Origin: Xanthoparmelia taractica
Lineage: Eukaryota; Ascomycota; Lecanoromycetes; Lecanorales; Parmeliaceae
Direction of reading: 5' to 3'
Assembly (NCBI GenBank): GCA_033085395.1
Contig: JANQBS010000341.1
Span: forward strand, 1-37,363
Length of the DNA: 37,363 nucleotides
Part shown: one piece after another, positions 11,215 through 20,760 of the stretch
Position numbering within the stretch: position 1 is the first letter of the stretch
How the letters are laid out: every line of letters starts with the position of its first letter
Position numbers and translations under genes: made by a program
Notes under the pieces: model-generated
Database searches by the model: none
Told to the model about the DNA's origin: nothing
The model's input: only the letters and a program-made list of their open reading frames with translations

Positions 11215-11700
11215 GTTACTATATATATTAACGACTACTAACGACTAAGAATAAGTTACTATTTACGCTATCGACTATTAACGATAAAAGTAAAATTACT
11301 ATTCGTGCTATTGGCCGCTAACGATAAGAATAGAGTTACTATTCGTGCTAACGATTATTAACGAAAAAGCTTAATTACTATTACGGGTCGGAAAGGTGTG
11401 GTATATTTGATGATATGGGACTAGTTTTTCGAATACTATATCGAAAGATATAGAATATTCCATACTCCCATTGGGTTTTTAATAAATATATTATATAATA
11501 TTATTTTATATTCTAAAAATACGTAAAAAGCTTAAGCGAACGCTTATGTAATTATAAAATTCTATAAATAGATTAAAAAGATATAATTTTTAAAAAAAAG
11601 TTAAAAAAAAGTTGAAAACGACTATGTTCAACAGATATCACACCTTTTCGACCCGTAATTACTATCTACGCTAGTCGCGTACAAAACTCGCTAACGAAGC
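11215..11700. repeat. 40-bp tandem repeat array interrupted by MITE3
   Basis: The motif (G/A)TTACTAT begins at 11215, 11255, 11295, 11335 and 11374, giving a 40-bp period (last interval 39). After MITE3 it reappears at 11658 as the duplicated target. Units share downstream words such as t(t/c)(a/g)(c/t)gcta and taacga(c/t)(t/a)a. CG, TG and CA words survive here more than in flanking DNA (for example ttggccgctaacg). The array lies just 3' of the fossil gene ending near 11,207. Confidence 0.75.
11382..11657 (-). mobile_element. MITE copy 3 (hAT-like, 276 bp)
   Basis: Reverse orientation relative to copies 1 and 2. It is flanked by a perfect 8-bp target duplication attactat (11374-11381 and 11658-11665) that is also the start word of the 40-bp tandem unit. 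It has the same 23-bp inverted termini and T-rich interior as the other copies. Confidence 0.95.
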
Positions 11701-11740
11701 GGGCCGTAAATTTTAAATTGAAAATTCAACTTTACTTTTT

Positions 11741-12457
11741 ATCGATATATTAATAAGAAGTAAATTAATTAAGTTAAATTACTATCTGTAATAAAATTTA
11801 TATATATTAATAATTAATATATCTTTATAGAAACGATATCGTTTTTTTAATATATAAATATTATTTAAAAATACGCTAAAAGATTAAGAATAATTTCGTT
11901 AAGAAGAGAATACTCGTTATAAATAAAAAGATAAAAAAGATTATAAACGCTAAGAGATAAGATAATAGAGCGATTACGTAGCGCTATTATAGCTTAAATT
12001 AAATAATATAATAAATCGTATTAATCTTAGAGCTATAAAGTAAGTAATTTAATAATATTAATAATTAAGAATTTAAAATAAAACGTTTAAGTAAGAAGTT
12101 AATTTATAAATAAATAAGATCTTTTCGAATTATAAATAAAATAGAATTATAAGCGTATCGCTTATTATTATATACGCGATTGCGACGAAGTAGCGAAATT
12201 CTTTATATAGATTCTTAAGTTTATTCATAATAATAAGATATAAGAGATAGAAGAGATTATTAATAAGATTAAGAAGTAAAAAGACGTTTAATATAAAATT
12301 AAGTGAATTAATTAAAGTAAAGAATATAATTAATAATTATTAGACGAAGAACTTAAGCGTATTAATAAGCTAATTTAAATTTATAATACGTAAAAGATTA
12401 ATAAGCGAAAGTATTAAGTATTAAATAAAAAAGCTATTTAATTAGATTAATAATTAT
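11741..12457 (+). mobile_element. Element E: 3' fragment of a D-family Ty3/Gypsy element
   Basis: Over about 700 bases this is the reverse complement of 15,611-17,200 once the 823-bp insertion there is removed. In D that region follows the integrase core and encodes the integrase C-terminal portion, so E is the plus-strand equivalent of D's 3' end. The region near 11,940-12,030 reads, in translation, like the stretch after the integrase core in which Arg/Gln/Ala-rich helices precede the terminal barrel. Its left boundary (about 11,741) is where similarity to D stops; its right boundary is exactly MITE4. Confidence 0.75.
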
Positions 12458-12732
12458 TACGAGTCGAAAAGATGTGGTATTTGTTGAACATAGTCGTTTT
12501 CAACTTTTTTTAACTTTTTTTAAAAAATTATATCTTTTTAATCTATTTATAGAATTTTATAATTATATAAGCGTTCGCTTAAGCTTTTTACGTATTTTTA
12601 GAATATAAAAAAACATTACGTAATATATTTATTAAAAACCCAATGGAAGTATGGGATATCCTATACCTTTCGATATGGTATTCGAAAAATTGATCCCATA
12701 TCATCAAATATATCACACCTTTTCGACCCGTA
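12458..12732 (+). mobile_element. MITE copy 4 (hAT-like, 275 bp), at a chimeric junction
   Basis: Full-length copy with both termini (TACGAGTCGAAAAGATGTGG; CACACCTTTTCGACCCGTA). The 8-bp flanks do not match: ataattat on the left, cgtgggat on the right. The left flank continues a D-family element and the right flank begins abruptly inside a B-family element. Confidence 0.92.
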
Positions 12733-12819
12733 CGTGGGATTAATACTTCTAAGCACGAGACTTCGAAGTATATTACGTAGAATATCTATCTTCCTAAAAT
12801 TAATAACCAAGGTCGAAGA

Positions 12820-13119
12820 GTGCTTACATATCTACGCAGGGAGGTACATATTATCGATAACTTACGTGTCAAAATGCTTATTAAAAATAACATTATTAGG
12901 CCCGAAGAGATTATTATTAATGTAGTTAATAAGAAAGCAAGGATTAATAGCTATAGCATTACAATTAATATTACTACTCGACCTCGGGGCGAGTTTATTC
13001 GAAGAAAGATCTATATTAAATTATCTATTTTCGTGCCTTCGCATAGCGAGATAATCCTATTAATTAAGGAAATTAATCTATCTAACGATCGTAATTTCTT
13101 ATTTAAGCCAGCAGTGTAG
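12820..13119 (+). pseudogene. Protease/RT-proximal pol fragment of element A, 99 codons still open
   Basis: This is the longest convincing open frame in the window. The peptide contains the D-N-L-R-x-K-M-L-I...I-I-I-N-V pattern, the P-R-G-E-F-I-R-R-K block and N-D-R-N-F-L-F-K-P, typical of the segment between the retropepsin domain and RT in fungal Ty3/Gypsy polyproteins (family pattern: DLKAKMLIG-like, PRG-like, PxDRDFxFEP-like). The same segment is damaged in B (21,640-21,940) and C (32,338-32,640). The initial ATG is internal and not a true start; the frame continues past the terminal TAG with RIP stops. Non-functional, but useful as the best-preserved guide to the family. Confidence 0.85.
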
Positions 13120-13599
13120 ACGAATTTAATAATATTCGCACATTTAATTAATTATACAATAACTAGAATTCTAATTCGAAATAAGTCTAATATATCTATT
13201 TAAATTTTAAAGAAATTGAGGCTTAGAAATATTCTCGAAATAAATTACGAAAACTACTTTTAAATTAGTATCGAATCTAAATTCGTCTTAACGAAAGCAA
13301 TTATAAATTTAAGCATAAACTTAAGCTTAAATTAATCAACTCTCTTGCTAGCTAAAGAAAATAAACTATTAAATAAAGTTATGGTTTTCGGAGATATATA
13401 GACTAGAACTGCATTAATTAATCTAATTAACGAATTTCTATAGATCTAAAAAGATATCGACTTTATTAAAATATTAGAAAAAAAAAATAAAGCTCTCACT
13501 AAGAAATAACTAATAAATTAAGATTAATAAAAAAATTAAAATCTATTTCTTAGATATACGAGATCGAGAGATAGTTAATAAAGTCTTTAATAAGCTACA

Positions 13600-14200
13600 C
13601 GAACAGAGAAGACTTAAATAAATCAAAGATTTCATATTCTTCTTCTATTCGATATTCGTTATATAAAAAATATTATCTAATAATATTATCAAGAAAAGAT
13701 CGATAATTAATATTCGAGATTTAAATAATTTATTACTTCGAGATACTTATTTAATATCTCTTTAATAGAATATAATTAAGATACTAACTAATTATAATTT
13801 TATTTTAGTAATTAATACTACGTCGTTTCTCTATTAATAGTAAATATATTTAAACTATCGCTATATGCAGATAATTATAAGTCATAGAAGTTAGGAAACC
13901 TTCAATGTTTTAATTATAAGTTATATAAATTCGATTATCTATATTTAACGTCAAATTAATAAGATCTTACGATATATTCTCAACGTAAAAGTCTACGTTA
14001 ATAATATAATTACGAATGCTAGAATATTCTAATAGTACTTATAAAATCTTCGTTAGCTATTTGAGCTTTTTATAAAATTTAATATTATTATTTCTTCTAT
14101 AAAGATCTTTCTAGGATATTTAAACGTTAATTTACTAAGTAGGAAAATTAATTCTTTCGACTTAATTTGTTTAGAAGATAACCTTAAGACTATTTCGAAC
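13600..14200 (+). pseudogene. Reverse transcriptase fossil of element A
   Basis: The plus-strand frame contains the R-D-L-N-N-L-L-L-R-D block (RT motif equivalent to RGLNxLxxxDxYPxP), an F-L-Y-Q-type block followed by the HRGQETFNVPIMGY-like region (13,860-13,930), and the catalytic box at 13,994-14,005 reading Tyr-Val-Asn-Asn. In active family members this is YVDD; both Asp have become Asn by TGAY to TAAY change. Many TAA/TAG interrupt the frame. Confidence 0.85.
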
Positions 14201-14534
14201 TTATAATATCTCGACATATTGAGAGAACTCGAATACTATCTAGGATTAATTGATTATTTGCGTTAGTACGTTTATTTCTACGTATAGTTAATATAGCTCT
14301 TATAAGATCTCAAAATACTACTTCTTAAAGAAGTATCGAACTTTAGACGTTAGCGAAAATAACACTCTTCTAAAATAAAGCTATCTATAGCTTTAGAGAA
14401 GAATTAACTTCTTTTTAACTTCTTTAAAAAGCACTATCTTAGTTAACGATTCTTATATATTTTAATAATACCCGGACTTTATAAATTAACTTAAATATCT
14501 TAAAGAAGTTTGGTTTTAGGGCGATAGTCTTTTA

Positions 14535-14622
14535 TATTAAATTAAATACTTATATTAAATTAAATACTTATATTAAATTAAATACTTATATTAAATCGAA
14601 TACTTATATTAAATTAAATGCA
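14535..14622 (+). repeat. 18-bp tandem repeat inside element A
   Basis: Units of TATTAAATTAAATACTTA start at 14535, 14553, 14571 and 14589 (one unit variant with tcgaa), with a partial fifth at 14607. The period is a multiple of three, adding a hexapeptide repeat in the linker before RNase H. Elements B (near 23,355) and C (near 34,025) have only one unit, so this is a copy-specific expansion. Confidence 0.9.
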
Positions 14623-14879
14623 TATGAGAGTAATAAATGACTCTCTCGTATAGAGATAAAGTCTATTCTTTTTCTATCAAGGCTTCTAATTACAGTAGAA
14701 AGAAATTATTAACCTACGAAGTTAAAGATTACTAACCTCGTTTGATATCTGAAGAAAATAAGATATATAATTAAATCTTTAAAGTATTCTATAAGAATAT
14801 AGATAAATTATTCTATTATTATTAACATTATGAAGTAAAATTCGATTATTTTAATTACATTATTTATAAAAAGATTAAA

Positions 14880-15255
14880 AAAGCCCTTCGTCGAGTTCGT
14901 CGAGTCCTCGAAATTATAGCGTCGATATACTATAGTCGGGCGTATATTAATCGTAAGATTATTTAGTTTCGTAAGAAATAAAGTTTAATTATAATTATTA
15001 GTAACTAAGCGATTATTATTATTATAACTCTTTAACGCGATCTTTAAGTCGTGAAGAAGAAATTTAAGATAACGCACGAGCGCGTTAAAGAGCTTAAGAA
15101 TTATAATAAGCTTTTTTAAGAGAAGATAAATAGTATAAACGCCTATAAAGCGGAGTTAAGAGAAGTTATCTCTAATAAGGGTGATATCGAATAGATAAGC
15201 TTCTCGAATAAGAATCTCTTTGGGAATTCTTTTCTATCGGATAAGAATCTTACTT
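14880..15255 (+). pseudogene. Short fossil frame of unknown function, likely coiled coil
   Basis: About 125 codons read in one plus-strand frame, with TAA/TAG only until a TGA near 15,254. The first part is Arg/Leu-rich. From 15,050 it is dominated by Lys/Glu and Asn with regular hydrophobics (V-K-K-K-F-K-I-T-H-E-R-V-K-E-L-K), consistent with a coiled coil. There is no similarity to element A, which ends just upstream, or to D, which starts downstream. It could be the tail of a DNA-transposon or host gene, truncated where A joined. Family not recognised. Confidence 0.35.
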
Positions 15256-15328
15256 GAAATACTCTTTTTTATCGATATCTATGATCTATCGCTACGATAA
15301 AGACTATTTGTTTCTTTTTATTTTAATG

Positions 15329-15547
15329 CACGGCGGGCTAAGTAAACTTAATCGCACTCTTTTATAATACGTATTAAGCGTCTCTCTAATAAATTATATC
15401 TATAATAATATATATCTTAATTTAGTGCGATATATCTTCGACGTAGTATTATTTAATTAGATAATTAAATAATAAATTTTAATTATAAATCTTATCTTTA
15501 ATTAAATAATTATGCTAGTAAATATAAAGAGTGTATTTATAATTACT
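15329..15547 (-). repeat. Unclassified dispersed repeat F, copy 1
   Basis: The reverse complement aligns with 37,146-37,363 at the window's right edge, sharing stretches such as ttatttaattaaagataa, tatattattatagatataat and ttattagaga(g/a)acgcttaatacg. It sits beyond the 3' side of element D but does not match the putative D 5' LTR at 29,164-29,430, so I do not call it an LTR. The outer edge, where the repeat reads ...cccgccgtgca on the minus strand, is sharp. Confidence 0.65.
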
Positions 15548-15909
15548 TAATACAATAAAATAGTTATTATATTTACTTTTATTTTCGACGTCTTCGCTTA
15601 CTTAATAACGATTATTAATCTAATTAAATAGCTTTCTTATCTAATACTTAATACTTTCGCTTATTAATCTTCTACGTATTATAGATCTATGTTAGCTCGT
15701 TAGCACGCTTAAGTTCTTCGCCTAATAATTACTAATTATACTCTTCGCCTTAATTAGTTTACTTAATCTTATATTAGACGTTTTCTCGCTTCTTAATCTT
15801 ATTAATAATCTTTTCTATCTTCTGTATCTTATTATTATTAATAAGCTCGAGAGCTTATATAAAGAATTTCGCTACTTTATCGCAGTCACGTATATAATAT
15901 AATTCAAGC

Positions 15910-16732
15910 TACGGGCCGAAAAGATCTAGTATATTTAATGAGATATTTCATATTATATCGTATTATATTATATTATAGGAGAGTATTATGAAGGGATTAT
16001 ATTAGATTACTTATAAAGATATAAGATGGGAAATTACTAATATTATGAAATGATCTGGGAAATTTCTAATATATGTAGAGATATTTCATAATTTAGATTT
16101 TTTCTTATATTAGGTGGCGAATAAGATAAGAAAATTTTAGATTAATATACAAGTTAGGGCGAAATTAGTTTAAGTAATTATAAACTTCGGCACTTAATAA
16201 GTAATATTAAGATAAACTCTCTTCTAATTTAATCTCGCTAAGTAAATATAGATATTCTAATAAATAATAACTAGAATAATAACTATAATATATTATTTTC
16301 TTGAATTGCAATCTGCGTAAGATCGCCAAGCCGATCTCTTTTCTAATTACTTATAGAACGATTTTAAGTTGTCTATAATAAAGTAAAGTGATGGTGATAG
16401 TAATGATGAAGTGAAGTGATGACTAGAATAATGACTAGAATGCTTAATAACGTGATAATAAAGTGAAGTAATAACTAGAATAATAATTAGAATACGTTCG
16501 CATGATTCTATATAGAGTAACTTCTTCTATATATAATATATTTTCTATATCCCTACATATAACATAAGATACCCCTGCATATATTAGAAATTTTCCAGAT
16601 TATTTCATAATATTAGCACGTCTTCCAGATTATTCCATAAAAATCAAATAATATAATCTCAATACCATATCATATCACGGTATGGTAATAACACCCCATA
16701 TTCCAGATCATCCCAGACCTTTCCGACTCGTA
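15910..16732. mobile_element. 823-bp hAT-like non-autonomous element with long inverted repeats
   Basis: It starts TACGGGCCGAAAAGATCTAG and ends AGACCTTTCCGACTCGTA, flanked by a perfect 8-bp duplication attcaagc (15902-15909 and 16733-16740). The first roughly 200 bases (to about 16,120) and the last roughly 210 (from about 16,525) are imperfect inverted repeats, sharing for example tttctaatatatgtag against its complement and tttcataatatta. The terminal 20-50 bases resemble the 276-bp MITE. No coding frame is evident between 16,120 and 16,370. It is inserted in the 3' part of element D and retains many CA/TG words, suggesting later arrival or weak RIP. Confidence 0.92.
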
Positions 16733-16899
16733 ATTCAAGCAACGATATATAAAAGATGTTATAAATTCTATACGTAGAAGATAATAATAAGCGATACGCT
16801 TACGACCCTATTTTATTTATAATTCGAAAAGATCTTATATATTTATAGGTTAACTTCTTGCTTAAACGTCTTTATTTTAGATTCTTAATTATTAGCATT

Positions 16900-17700
16900 A
16901 TTAAATTACTCACTTTATAGCTCTAAGATTAATGCGATTTATTGTATTGCTTGGCTTAAGCTATAATAGCGCTACGTAATCGCTCTACTATCTTATCTCT
17001 TAGCGTCTATAATCTTTTTATCTTTTTATTTATAGCGAGTATTCTTCTCTCGACGAAGTCGTTCTTGATCTTCTAGCGTATTTTCGAATAATATTTATAT
17101 ATTAAGGAGAATAATATCGTTTTAATGAAGGTATATTAACTATTTATATATGTAAACTCTATTATAGATAGTAGTTTAGCTTAATTAATTTGCTTCTCAT
17201 TAATAAATACGCGTAAGTAATATTTTAATATCTAATTTTAACGCTTGATTTAATTATTAATTTAAGAATAAAAGATAATACTTAAATAACGCTTTATCTT
17301 TAAATAATAATAGATCGCTAATTAAAACTCGTTAATAAATATCGAGCCCTTATCGCTAATAATATTATTAGATATTTTATAGCGATAAATAAATTTAGCA
17401 TAGAATACTTTCGCTAGCTTAGCGGCGTCGATTTTAATTATTATTAATAGATATCTAATTATTTTTATAAATCGATTTATTATAATTAGAATAGTATTAT
17501 AGACGATATCTTTAAGCTTACTTAGCGATAAGTCTATAATAAAATCTATAGAATTTTTTTTTTATAATTTAATAGTAATAAGAAGCGAGATTAACTCGTT
17601 ATAGAGTTAATAACGCGATATCTTAATACGTTAATATACGTTATAAGTCTTAACGTAATTAATAATTTTCTTAAGACTCTTATTTCAATAATATTTACGA
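16900..17700 (-). pseudogene. Integrase fossil of element D
   Basis: On the minus strand the frame near 17,340-17,560 reads a D-F-I-I-D-L-P-like block, then I-I-I-N-R-F-I-K, then K-F-I-Y-R-Y-K-I-S-N-N-I-I-S-D-K-G-S-I-F-I-N-E-F. This is the integrase core pattern (DFI-DLP, VDRFTK, SDRGxxFTSxFW) of Ty3/Gypsy elements; the second Asp (I-S-D) is retained while the following Arg is Lys. Downstream (17,250-17,340) is the degraded YHPQTDGQTER-equivalent, then the C-terminal domain towards 16,900. Stops are TAA/TAG. Confidence 0.88.
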
Positions 17701-18049
17701 GTAAGAAGCTTATATATCTTCGTAGCGTCAAAGTATTCTATTAGAGAATTATTATAATATTTGCTAATAAGTTCTTCTTATAAGATATTATCTTTAAAAA
17801 TATAAAGACGATTATTATTTAGTAATAGTTTCTCGAAATTAAAGGTTTATATTTAATTATGAGTATAATATTGCTTTATAGACGTATTTACATTAACTCG
17901 AAAAGAGCTTACTTAAGTATTATAAGATTGTAACTCTCGAATTAGCGTTTTCATTAATCTTTATAAATCGTTATACGTAGTTTTAAATATAGTCTTAATC
18001 TTTCTCCTTGAAATAATTATCTAAATATCTACGACTCGTAGCGTAGACG

Positions 18050-18486
18050 TTATTATTACTATTACTTCTTTATCTCTTTTCGATAGTTTATCGCTAATTT
18101 AAAAAATAAGTTTATTTTAAAGTATAGATAATAATTTAATATTTAACGGCGATTAATCTTTATAATTTAGTTATCGCGATAACGTATTTATGAAATTTAA
18201 TTTTTTTTATTTAATAAAAAATCTTAAAATTATAAATAGCTAACTTTAGCGTCTAATAAGTTTATTTAAAGTTAAGTTTCTTTTACTTTAGAAATTTCTT
18301 AAGATTATTATAATCTATTTAGATCTTAATGCAATAAATATTATTTTTTAGATAATAACGTTATTACTTTATCGCTATAACGATAATAAGTAATTTCTAA
18401 TTATAAATCTTATAATTTTATTTCGCTAATATTATCTTTCTAGAAAAAATCGCGACGAGTCGTTAATAATCGTCGTTGTTTTATTA
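18050..18486 (-). pseudogene. RNase H (3' part) fossil of element D
   Basis: The minus-strand frame around 18,180-18,340 contains N-L-K-K-F-L-K-(Q)-K-K-L-N-F-K followed by L-K-L-A-I-Y-N-F-K-I-F-Y, matching the Ty3/Gypsy RNase H end (NLxxFxxxKxLxxRQxRWxxxLxxYxFxIxxRxGxxN). Element B inserted just upstream in reading order, at 18,487-18,491 (target duplication CGAAA). The rest of the domain lies beyond B, from 26,149 upward. Confidence 0.8.
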
Positions 18487-18491
18487 CGAAA

Positions 18492-18657
18492 TATCACGAA
18501 ACGCACTTGCCAAGTCAATTAAGAAATAGGCTAAGGCAAGTGCTTGCCGGCTACTTAACAGGCTGGCTGACTTAGATAGAATTCTTTAACTTAGAATAAT
18601 TAAGAATTAGATACTCACTTGACTAATTGTTTAAATATACTCTTATTTGCTATTATA
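18492..18657 (+). repeat. 5' LTR of element B (166 bp)
   Basis: It begins TATCACGAAACGC (TGTTACGAAACGC in the 3' LTR, so TG became TA) and ends TTTGCTATTATA (TTTGCTGTTACA in the 3' LTR). It retains a block rich in CA/TG (ggcaagtgcttgccggctac), much less mutated than the element interior. Confidence 0.95.
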
Positions 18658-18669
18658 GTATAATAGCAA
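18647..18669. other. Perfect palindrome at the 5' LTR/leader junction
   Basis: TTGCTATTATA then G then TATAATAGCAA: 11-bp arms around one central base, with the LTR 3' end at 18,657. The primer-binding site is expected here, but no TGG-type tRNA complement is visible. The leader start is instead complementary to the LTR end. Confidence 0.7.
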
Positions 18670-19963
18670 CGCTTAAATAGCTATTATTGACTATTCCAGG
18701 AGATCCTTCATCATTACTTTATCATTACTTAATTAGTACTTATATATTCGTTAAGATAATCTCTCTCCGCGGAGAATCGTATTCTATTTAATAAGATCCG
18801 TATATAAAATCATCGAAATTCTTATCCGAACGATCGAAATCTTATTAAGTTCGTCAAAAAACTTATTAAACTCTTCGTTATACTCACTATTATTATTATT
18901 ATCACTACAGCTCACTTATTATTGCTATATTACTACTATTATAGATTATTACTATTCTTTCAAGCACCTTGCCGCCTCTTTTAAGCTATTTATCTTATTA
19001 TCTTTATTGCAATTAAAAAAAGAAGAAGAAAAATACTATATTATTTAATTGCATATAACATCTTTATATTAATAAAAAGTCTTTCTTATTAAATATAATA
19101 TTGTCTCTTCATTATTAAGAAGACTACTATTATTCTATTTTCATTATCAAGAAGACTACTATTATTCTATCTTCGTTATAGATTACTATTATTCTATTTT
19201 CATTATTAAAAAGATTACTATTATTCTATCTTCGTTATAGAAGACTATTATTCTAGCTTCGTTAGCTCTAAATCCTATCTCTCGAGATATTATTATTTTA
19301 ATCTTTTAAATAGACGAATTTCTATACTTCGAGCACGTCTTTATTAATCTCATCTTCGATAATATTAAATAATTTATTTCCGATATCGTTAGAGTTAATT
19401 TTAGGCCTTTAGAGATCGCAAAAGAAGTAGCTTTATTAGCTCGTGACGCACGTATAAGAGCTCGTTCTATATCTATAGAGATATTAAACTAATTTATTAG
19501 CTAAGCACTTAATTAATTAATTTTTAAGACTACTTTAATTAAATTTAAGATTAATATTTAATCGTTAAGAAGACTAAGAGAATCTTCTTCTATCGATAAT
19601 ATATCTCACTCTTCGCCTTTAAAAAGTTCTATTAAAAATTCTTCTAATATTAATTCTAATTCTAACAATTTAACTATTATAAATTCTATATCGAATTCTA
19701 TTTCAAATTTAAATATAAACTCTATTTCTAGAGATACTTTAAACTTTAATATAATTAAAAATAACGAGGTCAATTAATAAAATACTAGCTTTTTATAATA
19801 ACAATAAACTACTCTATAAGATCTTCTTTATAATATATCTAAATCGCCTAATAAGCGAGGATCGTTAGAATAGAATAATATTAATATCGTAGAAACTATA
19901 TTAGCTAATAGATAGAATACTAATAATATAAGATTCTTCAACTCGATATATAAAAATAAGTCG
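18658..19963 (+). other. Leader and early gag region of element B
   Basis: This lies between the 5' LTR and the clear gag block. It holds short ATT-rich runs near 18,885-18,960 and a tandem repeat at 19,119-19,264. From about 19,300 the plus strand becomes Ser/Asn/Ile coding-like (repeated aattct codons near 19,630-19,740), probably the low-complexity N-terminus of gag. No promoter or splice signal can be defended. Confidence 0.5.
19119..19264 (+). repeat. Tandem repeat of about 30 bp in element B leader
   Basis: Five units start with variants of GAAGACTACTATTATTCTAT at 19119, 19151, 19181, 19211 and 19240, lengths 25-32. They alternate between endings ttttcattat(c/t)aa and cttcgttata, which suggests an original higher-order unit of about 60 bp. 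Confidence 0.8.
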
Positions 19964-20760
19964 ATGGCTTTCGATGCTTCCCCAATAAAGTATATATCAA
20001 AGAAGACTTACTTTCGAGATATATATTTATTTCTAAAGTATGCTCATAACGTAGCTAGCATCAAAGATAATAAGCTCGTTCGTATAAATCTCTAAATCTA
20101 TTTTAAGGGATCTATTTTAAAATAATAATTAAGTGAGCTTTTTAATAATAATAAGCGTCTTATAAAGCTCGAGAATAAACTAAATAAGTGAAAAAGAATA
20201 CTAATTAAACGATTTAAAGTATCTATTAATATAGCGATTAATTCGTTATTAAAGAAGAGATATATCTTAAGGAATATTATTAGTAAGAGGGAGTCTCGAG
20301 AGTATATATAAAAGATCTTATATGCTTCGAAGGATATCGACTTAAATAGTATTAAAAATTAGCTTAATATAATTTATAATAACTTAGATATTGAGTTAAG
20401 GCGTGACTTAAGAAGATTAAAGAAATGAATTATCTTACATAAATTTCTTGAGAAAATAAATAATCTTAAATATAATTAATAAATCTATATAAATAGGCAC
20501 GAGTCGAGAATATATAGATTTTCTATAAGATCTTTTTAGAATTATTTAAATTAGAGTAATAGTAATAGAGATATTTCTAATTAGTATTAATCTCGTTTAT
20601 AATAGTAATCTTTTTAGTAATTTCGATAGTAAAGTGTAGATTCTAATAATTAATATTAGCGGCCTTACTTTTAATAGTCTTTTCGTTAAAATAATAATTA
20701 ATATAAATAATTAACTTAGTTATTTTCTCGTTAATTTAATAATTAAAATACTTATTTAAA
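19964..20760 (+). pseudogene. gag fossil of element B
   Basis: An in-frame ATG at 19,964 starts MAFDASPIKYISKKTYF-like sequence, although the frame may extend upstream. It then reads Y-F-R-D-I-Y-L-F-L-K-Y-A-H-N-V-A, a W/Q-rich R-L-I-K-L-E-N block, and L-R-R-D-L-R-R-L-K. This matches the capsid-like helices of Ty3/Gypsy Gag, which packages the RNA. After 20,500 it becomes Gln/Arg-rich and full of TAA/TAG, probably the basic nucleocapsid tail. I could not identify a clear CCHC zinc knuckle. Element C begins in the middle of this region (equivalent to about 20,255). Confidence 0.75.

Larger units (their letters stand above)
12733..14864 (+). mobile_element. Element A: truncated B-family Ty3/Gypsy (protease-RT-RNase H part)
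   Basis: This is collinear with 21,555-23,610 of element B and 32,250-34,270 of element C. It starts abruptly at the right end of MITE4 and ends near 14,864, where similarity to B stops within the RNase H to integrase linker. No LTR is present. Order on the plus strand: protease-proximal region (12,740-13,120), RT (about 13,600-14,200), RNase H (about 14,620-14,830). Of the three B-family copies it keeps the most CA/TG and the longest open stretch in the protease region, so it is the least RIP-mutated there. The right border adjoins an unrelated fossil frame. Confidence 0.85.

Noticed and set aside
11215..11700. Regular repeats that superficially resemble a CRISPR array
   Set aside because: Units are contiguous 40-mers without unique spacers, in a fungal RIP-mutated context; this is a tandem repeat.
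12734..12925. 63-codon ATG frame, with homologous frames at 21,558-21,749 and 32,252-32,443
   Set aside because: It overlaps the pol frame starting at 12,820 in a different phase. Its conservation among copies follows from the shared DNA, and the recognisable protein text is in the other phase.
15329..15547. Repeat F as the missing 3' LTR of element D
   Set aside because: It does not resemble the putative 5' LTR at 29,164-29,430, and its second copy abuts an unrelated element.
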